Notes: generated from the sequence alone by a model not told the origin. A stretch of 64,000 bases of DNA from Amorphochlora amoebiformis (GCA_054601695.1 BAAHQB010000173.1:248001-312000); one strand, 5' to 3'. Positions 25,242-39,306 are shown, counted from the stretch's first letter. Numbers and translations are program-made.

Positions 25242-25637
25242 CGTATGTATCTATGTATGTTATATTATATATAAATATACTTATTTTACAAATAGACATA
25301 TATTTTATATATATATATATATATATACATATATATATGCACGTGTGTATCCATACACTTATGTACGATGTTACAATAAATATGTGTATGTATGGTATAT
25401 ACATATATATATATAGATATATGTATATATATATACATGTATGCATAATCTATGTATTATATAAATATAATATATATATATATATGCATCCTTAGTCTGT
25501 ACCTTGGATTGAATCGGACCCACACCTAACAAGAGCACTTCAAGCTTTTAGACAATGGTTCTTATATATATATATATATATGTATATATCTACATATGTT
25601 ATATATATATATATATTAATAAGCTTTTAGACTATGG

Positions 25638-25676
<39 letters not shown>

Positions 25677-25755
25677 GTGAATGTATATATATACCTTTAC
25701 AATTTACGTATGATATACATATACAAGTACATTATGTATGTATGTATTGCATATA

Positions 25756-25801
<46 letters not shown>

Positions 25802-26121
25802 CATATATATATATATATTCATAGGTACCTCGCTAACCCTTCTCTCCTATCTCGATCGCTCGAGAAAATTCAAGAATCCCACCGGGGCCAAGCGCCCCCC
25901 CCCAAAAAAAAGCCCCCCCCCCCAAAAAAGCGCCCTCCCCCCCCCATTTCCGCCTCTTGTGCCAGAGGTTCAGCAGCGTCGGGTAACGCTGAAGACGATT
26001 CTTGGGAGGGAAACATGAAATCGAGGTTGTTTTGGGTTTGTTGTTGTTGTTGTTGGTGTATGTATTAATATTGATGAGACTTCTCTGTTTGCTTGTGTGA
26101 TATATATGTGTGTGTGTATGG

Positions 26122-26158
<37 letters not shown>

Positions 26159-26569
26159 ATAAAATGTATATTTAACAATATATATATATATGTATATCTA
26201 ATGTACATGTAACAATATACATATATATATATATGTACATGTAAATATATATCCATATATATATATATATATATATATATACATTAGTGAACCCGCACAC
26301 CCGAACGAAACAAAGGAAACATCAGGTGTTTATATTCAGACATTAATATATCAACATGTCCATATTCAGATATTAATATATCAACATATCTGTATTCAGA
26401 TATTAGTATATCAACATATCTCTATTCAGATATTAATATATCAACATATCTGTATTCAGATATTAATACATCAGCATATCTGTACAATGTATACACGTGG
26501 CATACGAAAGATCTCTAAAGCCCTTTCGATAACCCTGTGATAGTATTTCATTACCATATACATAAATAC

Positions 26570-26639
<70 letters not shown>

Positions 26640-27308
26640 GTGTACCATGTTATGTACTGTTTGTTATATTATATATGTATATACATACAATACATATACA
26701 TATATATATATATAACACAATTTGCTCTTACACCTAGGCGCTAGACGCTCCTACTCTAATTCTCTTCCGCTCTCCCAGAATTCAAATTCTCAGAATCCCG
26801 ATCAATTCTCTCGGAATCCAAATCCCATCCTTCGGAATCCAGAACCCTCTCGAAACCCCGACCCACTCCCCCGGAACCCTAATCCTGTCCCTCGGAACCC
26901 AGATCCTGTCCCTCGGAACCCAAATCTTGTCTCTCGGAACCCAAATCCCAACCCTCGGAATCCAGACCGGAATTCGGATTCCCTCCATTCGATTCCAAAG
27001 CACTTGTCTCGGAGCCTAGCATTCCGGAAGCCAGGAGACCCTCGGAATCTAGGATCTCAGAGCCTGGGATCTCGGAACCGGAATCTAGGATTTCGGAAGC
27101 TAGGATCTCAAAAGCCGGGATTTCGGAAGCTAGGATCTCAGAAGCCAGGATCTCAGAAGCCAGGATCTCAGAAGCCAGGATCTCGGAAGCTAGGGAAGTC
27201 TCGGAAGCCAAGGAAGGGTCGGAAGCCAGAGGGTCGGCAGCCATTTGAATCCCTCAAGCCGCGAGAGCCAAGAAAACCACCGGAGATTGATTATAGGGTC
27301 GGACAGAG
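25068..27308 (+). CDS. protein with Pro/Lys-rich and RNP-heptad repeat exons (partial)
   Basis: Exons are 25068-25149, 25496-25557, 25825-25982 and 26738-27308. The first (phase 1 in, 0 out) encodes [20 protein letters not shown]. The second reads [20 protein letters not shown] and ends TG/GTTCTT. The third completes a Trp codon and reads [20 protein letters not shown], then [17 protein letters not shown]; it ends at GTAACG in phase 1. The fourth joins in phase as [20 protein letters not shown]. It then has heptads of the type PRNPDPV/SRNPNPI, followed by hexamer-like [12 protein letters not shown] units, and ends at a strong donor, GTATGT. A partial copy of the second exon's end is at 25619-25640. 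The start and the end of the gene are not seen. C and A homopolymers in exon 3 make its frame sensitive to sequencing error. No family recognised. Confidence 0.5.
26330..26485 (+). repeat. 30 bp tandem repeat, five copies
   Basis: The unit tattcagatattaatatatc plus aacatatctg is repeated about five times with few changes, inside an intron of the plus-strand gene. Confidence 0.85.
26739..27250 (+). repeat. coding minisatellites, 21 bp then 18 bp period
   Basis: 26780-26970 repeats a 21 bp unit around ccctcggaacccaaatcc. 27010-27200 repeats an 18 bp unit around gaagccaggatctca. Both periods are multiples of three, so several frames on both strands remain open (also a Ser-Glu-Ala-rich frame on the minus strand). 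The plus frame that joins the preceding exon in phase is preferred. Confidence 0.8.
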
Positions 27309-27440
27309 GTATGTAAGGCTTTAGTTATCGGTGTGAGTATGTGTGTGTTTGTGTGCGTGTGTGTGTGTGTATGGTTTTGTATGCTACGGTGTGTATGTTT
27401 GTGTATGGCGTATCATATATATAAGAACATATATTGAATA

Positions 27441-27473
<33 letters not shown>

Positions 27474-27670
27474 GTTCAAAGCTATGGGTAATTTTTTAAC
27501 TGTTGTATTGTATCATAAATATATATATATATATATATATAATATATATATACATACACATATATGCATGTTCATATACAATACGTGACATGTATTTGTA
27601 TGTGTGCATAAGTATATATATGTCAGTTCAATGTAATTTATATAGAATTGCGTTCGCTAAATTAAATATA

Positions 27671-27751
<81 letters not shown>

Positions 27752-28042
27752 AATATATATATTTATAGATGTACTTGTTATTATTTACATATACATGTAA
27801 TCTAAATATAAAATACATATTTGTAAAATATTTGTATATATCTATGTATATGTGTATATATTATTTGTGAATATATATATATATATATGTGTGTAGACAT
27901 ATATATATATATATAATATAACGTATACACAAACTTCACTAATAATATGTTTCATACAAATCATATTTATAATAAATAACTATATTTACATATATACATA
28001 CACATATACATATATGTATATAATATATTTACTATGATATAC
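27309..28042. repeat. (TG)n and (TA)n microsatellite
   Basis: TG-rich sequence to 27415, then TA arrays; a short unique piece near 27640-27670. No splice-like exon found. Confidence 0.65.
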
Positions 28043-28159
28043 CTGAAACAGGGTGCGCGTTAGCAGGGGCATCAGAACAGGTGCTGAGGGGGTCATTAGA
28101 ATGTGGCTCGAAGATAGAAAAAGGTGTTACATATATGTACATGTTGTATACATTTATAC

Positions 28160-28195
<36 letters not shown>

Positions 28196-28323
28196 GTTAT
28201 ATTACGAAAAGGTATGTGTATAAATAAGTAAATAATGTATATATGTATATATATATATGTATAATACGTATATAATCATGTATATCTGCTGTATGTATAC
28301 GTATATATATATATATATATACA

Positions 28324-28414
<91 letters not shown>

Positions 28415-28755
28415 AATATATACATAGGGTATTACATACAAGATAAATAAGAAATTTAACCGCAGATGGGGTATACAGTTGGACAATGTATATACAAGAT
28501 AAATAAGAAATTTAACCGCAGATGGGGTGTACAGTTGGACAATGGATGGAAGATGGCTGTGAAAACAGGAGATATGTTACCGTTGAGCTTGTAGCTCAGT
28601 GACTGGCACGACTGCTCTCTAGACTGTAATCGTTCTCAAAAGATAAAAAAAATGCTATGCCCTAGACCGTTGTCATAAGATAAAAAAAAATGCTATGTAC
28701 TAGATGTATGGACTTTGGATTAATATATAATTGTATGTGCATATATATCTGTAAC

Positions 28756-28795
<40 letters not shown>

Positions 28796-29749
28796 TAGTA
28801 TCCAACATTGTAAATAATAAACGTAACGATAAATATCAGTGACCGTACCATGGTAACTCTAGTAACTAGACCAGTGGTATTTCTGCAGCCTAGGCAACAT
28901 TTGGAGTACTTTCATTGCTTGGTCATTGGACATCGTAGTTCTCAGAGTAATTCTAGTAATTGTGCGCTATTGGCGTATAATCTTTGACGATAATAATGAT
29001 CGATTATGTATTATTTAGGCCTATCTAGCCTATAGTGGGCTGGTTATTACATCATGTATAAATATAGCAAATTCTAGAAATTGTGTTTAGTTTCCATGAC
29101 CTACCACTTTTTAGAGATATGTCTAGATATGTCTACTAGACTCTATAGATTACTATGGTATGTAGTCTTATATTTATAGTTACTATGGTATGTACTAGAT
29201 GTAGTCGCATATATATATATATCTAGTATATATAGTTCAAGATATACTAGTATTGTGAATATCTTCTTACGCATGCATATTATTAGTTATTCATGAGATC
29301 ATTACACTCATACCTATATTATATATATATATATATATATATGTATGCATATATCTAGATATATACATATACATACACTTACTATTTATTTCTATATATC
29401 TGTAAGCGCTATATCTAGTATCTACACATACTAGACATATCCGTGCTCAATTCATGGCATATATACTAGATATATTCCCCTCAAACCGACTAACACAACT
29501 ACTTCAATTGATATCGTAATACTTTGTAACTTCAATATTTCATATGTACCAGAGGCGAGTCGACTCCAGATATGAACATTATCTAGATTATGGCTAGCTG
29601 GGAGTCTGACTCACTCGTGGCCAGGGCTAAGCAGAGCTGCCCCTTCTTGGTCGTTAGGCAGCTGTAGGAGGGCGGCCTCTGATGCGCGACCTAGGTGAAT
29701 GTTGCGAAACGCGTGGTGTGGGTTGTTTGTATATGCATGTACTTGTATG

Positions 29750-29787
<38 letters not shown>

Positions 29788-30121
29788 GTGGATGTATATA
29801 TCTATATATATGTATTATATGCATGTATAGTACGTGTAATTGCATATATTTACATGTATATACATATATACAGTAGAATACATATATATATATATATATT
29901 AATATGTGTATTACATAAATATATGTACATACCTACATATATAAGGGTTTTATATATATATTATATGTATATATATATATATCATTTTCCACACATATGT
30001 GTATAAATATACTACATAATGTTACATAGGTATATTAAATACTACATATATGTATATATATATATGAATATAAATATAATACTACGTATAATTATATATA
30101 TATATATATATATATAATTAA

Positions 30122-30175
<54 letters not shown>

Positions 30176-30329
30176 ATATCTACATATATATATATATGTA
30201 AATGTATATACCTCCTTCCTCTACCACAACAAAGCCCCCCGATGACGGTGAAGCCACTATATATGGTCATATATATTATATATATATATATATATATTAT
30301 ATATCATATATTATATATACATGTATATG

Positions 30330-30360
<31 letters not shown>

Positions 30361-30459
30361 ACGTATGTATATATACTTTGTATATAATACATACATACAC
30401 ATACATATATATATATACATATATACATATATATATTCTTACATTATACATATCTAATC

Positions 30460-30490
<31 letters not shown>

Positions 30491-30798
30491 TATATATATA
30501 TATATATAGACTCTATAAAACACACACATAAATATACACACACAAAACACACATACATAACCTTGATTTGGAGAATTAAGTCGATTATCCTTCAAATCGC
30601 TGGTGTGAGAGGGCTGTTGGGGGGGTGGAATGGCGGCAGGGTCCACCGCCCCGATGACGGATCCAACAATGACAATGTCTACATCTGGATATATATATAT
30701 TTCCGCAAACATACCGATATATTATATAACTTCTTGATGGCATGTTTATATATGTAATAATATTTGTGTATGTATTGTATGAATGAATGTAGGTATGC

Positions 30799-30830
<32 letters not shown>

Positions 30831-30974
30831 GCGTTGGAATAGGATGTATTTAGGTATTTTTGTATGGTTTTATGGATTTCACATGTGTGTGGGCGTGTAT
30901 GTGTATTTCTTGTGTGTGTATGTCTGTTATGCATATTTTTGTTTGTATGTGAATGATAGTGGTATGTGATATTT

Positions 30975-31012
<38 letters not shown>

Positions 31013-31034
31013 GCGTACAAGTGTATATATACAC

Positions 31035-31077
<43 letters not shown>

Positions 31078-31201
31078 TATTTACATGCATATACGTATAT
31101 GTATATTTATTTATATATATAATATATATTTATATATATATATATAGTGTATTACCACTGCCAACGACATTTTCCACTCCAGCAGCTAATTTTACATATC
31201 A

Positions 31202-31238
<37 letters not shown>

Positions 31239-31250
31239 ATGTATATATTA

Positions 31251-31320
<70 letters not shown>

Positions 31321-31463
31321 TGTACCGCCAATACATATCGACAGAGAAAAGTTATGGGTTTGTACACTTCTATGTGATGTAATGATAAATATATATGACT
31401 ATATATAGGTTCCTATATATGTTTATACATATATATATATATATATTATATATATATATATAT

Positions 31464-31524
<61 letters not shown>

Positions 31525-31831
31525 GTCTTCAGATATATATATATATATATATATATAGATATATATATTCTATGTGATGTAATGATAAAAACATATGAGT
31601 GATTTCGGATTTGCGAAAGGGTCACACATATGTTTATACATACATATACACATATGTATGCATATGTATACATATATATATATATATATATATGTATATG
31701 TATGTATATACATATGTATACATACACATATGCGTCTTGAGATATATATATATATATATATATTTATATATTCTATGTGACATATACACATATATATACA
31801 TATATATATGCGTCTTCAGATATATACATAC

Positions 31832-31862
<31 letters not shown>

Positions 31863-31895
31863 CATACATACATATATATATTCTATTTGATGTAA

Positions 31896-31940
<45 letters not shown>

Positions 31941-31998
31941 TGATTTCGGTTTTGCGTAAGGTTCGGATATATTTATACATACACACGTATATATTATA

Positions 31999-32036
<38 letters not shown>

Positions 32037-32074
32037 CATATGTATACATATATACATATATATATCCGTCTTCG

Positions 32075-32105
<31 letters not shown>

Positions 32106-32251
32106 ATATATATATTTGATGTAATGATAAATATATATGAGTGATTTCGGTTTTGGGTAAGGTTCATATATATGTTCATACACACATATATTTACATATG
32201 TCTACATATGTATATATATATATGTACATATATATATATATATGCGTCTTT

Positions 32252-32302
<51 letters not shown>

Positions 32303-32490
32303 CACATATACATCTACACATATACATATATCTATATGTTACAAATATATATATATATATATATAATACATATCAATATATATATATATATATATATATT
32401 TATCATGCATGTACGCATTACCATCTTCGCTCTCCGCGACAGCTATCGCTAGCTTCTCGTCTGTATATGTATTATATACATACATATATA

Positions 32491-32535
<45 letters not shown>

Positions 32536-32536
32536 A

Positions 32537-32616
<80 letters not shown>

Positions 32617-32996
32617 GTATAAAGCAACAACATAAATAGCATGAGCGGATGTAGTTCGAAGAGTAGATATCGATAGCATGTTCAAGTATAGTCGTACGTA
32701 TACTACAGATAACTGGAGATCGGTCGAGATTTCGGAGATTCTTGGAGATCGTCTCTCATCCGGTAGTACCCTGTAGTACCCGGTAGTAACGGGGCTTGCG
32801 AGTATTAGGTGACTGGACATGACGTCACGCCGTGTCACTATCCCAGAACTTTTCCCGAATATTTGAGTGTGTTGGAGAAGTTGGAAGGTTCGTAGAAGTT
32901 TCTTAGGCGGACTGTTCTGAGAATTTCTCTTTTATCATACGTATACGTAATATATATATATATATATACATATATATACATATGTATATATATATA

Positions 32997-33037
<41 letters not shown>

Positions 33038-33373
33038 GTACTGCTTATTCATAAATATGGCATGCATACATTTTCATTTTATAGTGTAGCATACAGTATG
33101 TAATGAATAGTGTCACACGTGCACACACACACGTGCACATACACAGTCATAATTCAAACGGACTTTAATGGAAGCTAATCCTGGACTACCGTTTGCTAAT
33201 ACCAACGCCTGGACTACCGTGCGCTAACAATATATATATATACTTGTATGTATGTATATATATGTGTATATACATATATGTGTATATATGTGTATATATG
33301 TGTATATATGTTGTGTTATGTATGTGTACAATCTACAGTTGCAGACATACATCTATGTATATATATATCTGTA

Positions 33374-33406
<33 letters not shown>

Positions 33407-33448
33407 CTCACATACTAAGGAAAATGTAAATGAATACATACATACACG

Positions 33449-33493
<45 letters not shown>

Positions 33494-33707
33494 CATATAT
33501 ATATATATACATATACAAATACATACATACATATATATATATATATGTATATATATACATATAATATATATATCAAGTACATATCATTCACACAACATTA
33601 ACATACACACACACAGACATACATACACATCAACATACATACACACAAGCATATAACTTACCCCCTTCCTGGTTGCCCGCAACAGCTGTCTCTAACCCTC
33701 CTCCAAC
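28043..33707 (-). CDS. unrecognised acidic/Pro-rich protein, seven exons (5' partial)
   Basis: Exons in coding order: 33707-33662 ([14 protein letters not shown]), 32460-32422 ([12 protein letters not shown]), 31185-31156 (AGVENVVGS), 30684-30562 ([20 protein letters not shown], then [19 protein letters not shown]), 30256-30212 ([14 protein letters not shown]), 29690-29615 ([20 protein letters not shown]), 28106-28043. The first five introns are all phase 1 and join perfectly, which is strong evidence for a real gene. In exon 29690-29615 a TGA follows ...SPGHE, so it may be the last exon. Alternatively the strong donor GTGAGT just before it splices in phase 2 to 28106-28043. A hydrophobic Val/Ile run sits in the fourth exon. 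The first exon abuts the TTAGGG array at 33713. No family recognised. Confidence 0.55.
28445..28560 (+). repeat. two-copy direct repeat
   Basis: acaagataaataagaaattt plus aaccgcagatggggt occurs twice, about 60 bp apart, with one base change. This is a simple tandem duplication of unknown role. Confidence 0.8.
28583..28705 (+). mobile_element. tRNA-derived SINE-like fragment (Tyr-like anticodon loop)
   Basis: gtagctcagtgactggc resembles a tRNA D arm with A box. It is followed by a region containing gactgtaatc, the sequence typical of a tRNA-Tyr anticodon loop (GTA). The T arm is degenerate (cgttctcaaa). A tail of gataaaaaaaatgctatg appears twice. The stems do not close, so this is not called as a functional tRNA gene. 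Confidence 0.35.
28790..29614. other. unique AT-rich sequence rich in CTAG
   Basis: This is the longest stretch of the window with little microsatellite. CTAG and related words (tctagatatgtctactag, actagatgtag) are unusually frequent between 29080 and 29500. No open frame with splice-like ends; it may be an old repeat or intron sequence. Confidence 0.4.
31370..32180 (-). repeat. diverged tandem units of 200-320 bp
   Basis: Four islands near 31370, 31565, 31885 and 32110 share gatgtaatgataaa..., tgagtgatttcggttttg and (before each) gcgtcttcagata, with TA arrays between. They lie in an intron of the minus-strand gene. On the minus strand the island reads [10 protein letters not shown] in one frame, but it has no consistent splice ends. 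Confidence 0.6.
32625..32945 (-). mobile_element. SINE-like element, 5'-truncated relative of 17901-18283
   Basis: The reverse complement matches the element at 17901-18283 over its body. Shared words are tgacgtcatg, ttactaccgggtactac, gatctccag, gtagtatacg, gctatcgatatctactcttc and the end gttgctttata. The tRNA-like head is missing. It sits inside an intron of the same-strand gene (33707-28043). Confidence 0.65.
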
Positions 33708-33712
33708 CTACA

Positions 33713-34215
33713 GTTAGGGTTAGGGTTAGGGTTAGGGTTAGGGTTAGGGTTAGGGTTAGAGGTAACTTCATATTAAGGTCAGGGTTAGTCTTTAGGGTCA
33801 GGGTTAGGGTTACTCAATGGCAATATGAGTATTAGGGTTAGGTTAGGGTTAGGGTTAGGTTAGGGTTAGGGTTAGGGTTAGGGTTAGCGATACGGTTACT
33901 TTTCAGTTCTAATATTGGGGTTGGTTAGGATTAGGGTTAGGGTTAGGGTTAGGGTTAGGGTTAGGGTTAGGGTTAGGATTAGGGTAGAGTTGACTAGTAG
34001 TTTTTTCAACTATATACTGAGATTTGTGTTAGGGTTGGGGTTAGCGTTAGGGTTAGGGTTAGGGTTAGGGTTAGGGTTAGGGTTAGGGTTAGGGTTGGTT
34101 TGCCTCATTAGTTCGCCCGATTTGCATGTGCTGGGATATATATACACACACACACATATATATATATATAGATATAAATATATAAGTATATATGTATACA
34201 TGTACATATATATAT

Positions 34216-34247
<32 letters not shown>

Positions 34248-34321
34248 GTATATGTATATATATTATACATATATTTATGTATATGTATATATACTTCTAA
34301 AATTATATACACTACACCCAC

Positions 34322-34396
<75 letters not shown>

Positions 34397-34425
34397 CATA
34401 TATATATGTGTGTATGTGTATATAT

Positions 34426-34460
<35 letters not shown>

Positions 34461-34802
34461 ACACAGTATAAAACCTGTTGGAATCGCATCATCTGGGTCT
34501 GTCGTCGAGCTAATAATACATATACAAAGCATTAATTTACTCAAACTAAATATACATACATACATATATATATTTAATAATATATATGCATCTATGTACA
34601 TATACTGCAAAGAATGAATCTATCCTAACCTCAACCCTAACCCCTACTCTTAACACTAACCCTAACCTAACCCTAACCCCTACTCTAACACTAACCCTAA
34701 CCTAACCCTAACCCTAGCCTAACAACCTAACTATATATAAATGTGTATATATATATATATATCTACATACATATACACACATATATATTTATATACATAT
34801 AC

Positions 34803-34839
<37 letters not shown>

Positions 34840-35840
34840 GTGTATATATATATATTATTTACATATACATATATATATATATATATGTATACAAATTCAA
34901 ACCAAATTATATGTATAGATTCAAAACATTAACTTACCCTAACCCTAACCCTAACCCTAACCCTAAGAATAACAGCACGTGGCGGAGACAACCCGTAGGG
35001 CTGAGACATGCTGAATACTCTAATCCGAACCCTCACCCTAACCCTAACCCTAACCCTAATTCTAGCTCTAACCCTAACCCAAACCCTAACCATAACCCTA
35101 ACCCTAACCCTAATCCTAACCCTGGTCTTAACCCTAACCCTAACCCTAACCCTACCTCTCGAATCAATTTGGTATATATTATAGTGTCGAAGCGTCGCCT
35201 AACGTTAGGGGCAGGGTTAGGATTAGGGTTAGGGTTAGGGTTAGGGTTAGGGTTAGGGATTTAGGGCTGGACTTAAATATCGTTAGGGTGAGTTAGGGTC
35301 ACGGTTGGGCTGGTTTTTCAGTTAGGGACAGGGTTAGGATTAGGGTTAGGGTTAGGTTTAGGGTTGGGGTTAGGGTTAGTGTTCGGGTTAGGGTTTTAGG
35401 GTCGGACTTGTATATCATAAGGGTTAGAGTTAGGGTTACGGTCAGGCTGGTTTTCAGTTATAGGGTTAGGGTTAGGGTAAGGGTTAGGGTTAGGGGTAGG
35501 GTTGGGCTCTTTTTTTCGCTAGTTAGGGTTAGGATTAGACTTAGGGTTGGAGTTCGGGTTAGGGTTAAGGTTAGGGTTAGGGTTAGGGTTAGGGTTAGGT
35601 CTGGTTAGGGTTGAGAAATTGTATGTTTTACCTGTAGACCGGCAATAAACCCGAAGGTCGAGAGTGCAAGGCCTGGGTTAGGGTTAGGGTTAGGGTTAGG
35701 GTTAGGGTTGGGGTTAGGGTTAGGGTTAGGGTTGGGGTTAGGGTTAGCGTTGGATTAGTGTGTCTGACGGAAAGGGCATTTGGTTGGAATACAGTGGATA
35801 TACATACACACACATATGTACATATATGTATACATACATA

Positions 35841-35880
<40 letters not shown>

Positions 35881-35972
35881 CATATGCACCTATACGCATA
35901 TGTACATTCATATACACATACATATACACACATACGTATGTTATACGCAATTATCTCACATATGTACATGTG

Positions 35973-36036
<64 letters not shown>

Positions 36037-36600
36037 TATACACACACATACACATACATATTCATATAATACCAGTTAGGGTAAGTACATTGCCCGCCCC
36101 GAGGGATATTGAGCTCTGAGTAGGGTTGGGGTAGTGTTAGGGTTAGGGTTAGGGGTAGGGTTAGGGTTAGGGTTAGGAATAGGTTAGTAATCTTCTCTGA
36201 GTAGGGTTAGAGTTAGGGTTAGAGTTAGGGTTAGGGTTAAGGTTAGGGTTAGGGTTAGGGTTAGGATTAGGTTGGTATTTTCCTTTGAGTAGGGTTAGAG
36301 CTGAGTTAGGGTTAGGGTTAGGGTTAGGGTTAGGGTTAGGGTTAGGGCTAGGATTAGGGTTAGGATTTAGCTCTGAGTAGGGTTAGGTTAGGGTTCGGTT
36401 AGAGTTCGGGTTAGGGTTAGGATTAGGGTAGGGTTGAGTTCAGTAGGGTTAGGGTTAGGGTTAGGGTTAGGGTTAGGTTAGGGTTAGGGTTAGGATCAGA
36501 TTACTCAGCATGTCTTAGTCCGAGGACCATTGACTCGTTTAGGGTTAGGGTTAGGGTTAGGGTTAGGGTTAGGGTTACATGTGTGGAGATGTTAGTATCC
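33713..36600. repeat. interstitial telomeric repeat block
   Basis: TTAGGG orientation at 33713-34100, CCCTAA at 34620-34730 and 34933-35155, TTAGGG again from 35210 to 36580 with many one-base variants (TTAGGA, TTGGGG, TTAGAG). TA arrays occupy 34140-34480, 34740-34900 and 35800-36060. The dispersed motif appears at about 35000 and 36490. No exon supported inside. Confidence 0.93.
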
Positions 36601-36639
36601 TCTGAATGGTTGTTTAGGATGTAAGAGTGTAACTTCTGA

Positions 36640-36656
36640 TAGCATACCTATACATA

Positions 36657-36723
<67 letters not shown>

Positions 36724-36772
36724 GTTCCTGTATAACGCTATTAAAAGTTATAATACATCTGTATGTATACAG

Positions 36773-36834
<62 letters not shown>

Positions 36835-36911
36835 GTACAATATAGAAACATATTTGTATATTTAAACTTCTGATAGCATACCTATACTACATATATGTTT
36901 CTATATTCTAC

Positions 36912-36971
<60 letters not shown>

Positions 36972-36973
36972 TA

Positions 36974-37010
<37 letters not shown>

Positions 37011-37061
37011 TTATACAAATACATTGAACGGTCTGGTAGCATACTTATATAGGTGTATTAC

Positions 37062-37138
<77 letters not shown>

Positions 37139-37243
37139 CATATAAATATACATATTATATTGTAATTTCTGATATCATATCTACAGATGTATGTCTCTAT
37201 ATTATGCGCATATGTATGCATACACATACGTACACGCACACAC

Positions 37244-37295
<52 letters not shown>

Positions 37296-37438
37296 TACAT
37301 ATATATATATGTACTATATATATGTTATACGTATATATATATATATTGATGTATATATGTATATGTATGTGTATATGTGTATATATGTATATACATATAT
37401 AAAGATTGTATAGTCTGGCAGCATACCATATTATTAAC

Positions 37439-37490
<52 letters not shown>

Positions 37491-37646
37491 ACATTTGTAC
37501 ATATACATATGTACAAATAAACATATTTATGTACATATATATATGATGTATCATAATGTATATATATAAAAACAATTATAAATAAATATATATATATATA
37601 TATACGTATATTATATATGTATTTATATACACACACAACACATATA

Positions 37647-37692
<46 letters not shown>

Positions 37693-37767
37693 ATAATATA
37701 TTCATACACATATAACAAAAAACTCCAACATATAATACCCCGTGCCATATCGAAAACATCATATTGT

Positions 37768-37801
<34 letters not shown>

Positions 37802-37805
37802 GTAA

Positions 37806-37836
<31 letters not shown>

Positions 37837-37930
37837 CACATACATATAATATTCATACACATATATATCAAGAAAACTTCCAACATATAATACCCCGTGC
37901 CATATCGAAAACATCACAATCGCGAATATC
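36640..37930. repeat. (TA)n with diverged tandem islands
   Basis: Islands near 36640, 36868, 37032, 37160 and 37408 share (t)ctgatagcatacctata, spaced 130-250 bp. Two islands at about 37720 and 37875 share a 43 bp sequence containing ataccccgtgccatatcgaa. They may be duplicated exon-like islands on the minus strand, but no phase-joined model was found. Confidence 0.55.
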
Positions 37931-37935
37931 ATAAC

Positions 37936-38104
37936 CTTAGGGTTAGGGTTAGGGTTAGGGTTAGGGTTAGGGTTAGGGTTAGGGTTAGGGTTAGGATTGG
38001 GTTAGCTCTAGACTCAATGCTGGGGTTAACCTTAGGGTTAGGGTTAGGGTTAGGCTTAGGGTTAGGGTTAGGGTTGGATGTAAATGCGCATATATTTGAC
38101 ACAC

Positions 38105-38153
<49 letters not shown>

Positions 38154-38880
38154 TAAAAAAATATGTTATACACATATGTATTTATAAATACATACATACA
38201 CACATGTATATTTTTACATATAAATATACACACACGCATATGTATACACACATATATATACATATATATATACACACACACATATATATATATACATATA
38301 TATATGTATATATATATATATGTATACACATTTAAACTTACTACGCCAGCCGTTCCATTCATAGTTGTCCACCCCCACCTAGGGTTAGGGTTAGGGTTAG
38401 GGTTAGGGTTAGGGTTAGAGTTAGGGTTAGGATTAGGGTTAGGGTTAAAATACGATTCTAGATAAGGTTGCAGTTAGGGTTAGGGGGTGGAGTTAGGGTT
38501 AGGGTTAGAATTAAGGTTAGGGTTAGGATTAGGGTTAGGGTTAGAGTTAGAGTTAGGGTTAGGGTTAAGGTTTGAAGTAGGGTTAGGGTTATGGTTAGGG
38601 TTAGGGTTGGGGGTTAGAGTTAGGATTTGATTAAGGGTTAGGGCTAGTTGGGTTAGGGTTAGAGTTAGGATCAGATTATTCAGCATGTCTTAGTCCGAGA
38701 ATCCAGAGAGTGGGGGTATAGTGCTGTTTGGGATAACAGCAGACGTGTTGATGGGGGTGGTGAGTGAGTGTTGTTTTGGTGGTGGGTTGTGGGCATGTTT
38801 GAGCTAGGGTTAGGGTTAGGTTAGGGTTAGGGTTAGGGTTAGGGTTAGCTAGGGTTAGGGTTAGGGTTAGGGTTACCTCT
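37936..38880 (+). repeat. interstitial TTAGGG block
   Basis: TTAGGG arrays at 37936-38080, 38383-38690 and 38806-38875, with variants, broken by a TA/CA region at 38100-38340. The dispersed motif is at about 38667-38740, followed by gggggtatagtgctgtttgg. Confidence 0.93.
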
Positions 38881-39089
38881 TCCAGAAATCTCCTTCTGCG
38901 TTATATCCGCGGGTATTTCTGTATATATGTATGTAATGTATAGAGATATGTATGACATAATATATATATATATCTTATATATATTATATATATATATATG
39001 CATATATAGATATATATTATATATATTGTAATATATATACATATACATATGTATATATGTGTGTATAATATGTACATATGTATATATGT

Positions 39090-39150
<61 letters not shown>

Positions 39151-39261
39151 AAACATGTAAATATTTTTATATGGATTATGTTGTGCATTTACGCTAATAT
39201 AAATGTATGGATATACATTGCAATGATTTATATATATATATATATATTATTTATCTATATA

Positions 39262-39306
<45 letters not shown>

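Noticed and set aside
26879-27244. Antisense Ser-Glu-Ala-rich frame starting MAADPLASD
   Set aside because: The plus-strand frame joins an upstream exon in phase and ends at a strong donor, while the minus frame has no such support. It remains a weak alternative.
28583-28660. Functional tRNA-Tyr gene
   Set aside because: The T arm and acceptor stem do not pair in my reading and the B box is degenerate, so only a tRNA-derived fragment is reported.
33915-35264. Frames of Asn-Pro, Leu-Gly or Arg-Val repeats in the telomeric blocks
   Set aside because: These are translations of CCCTAA/TTAGGG in different frames and carry no independent evidence.
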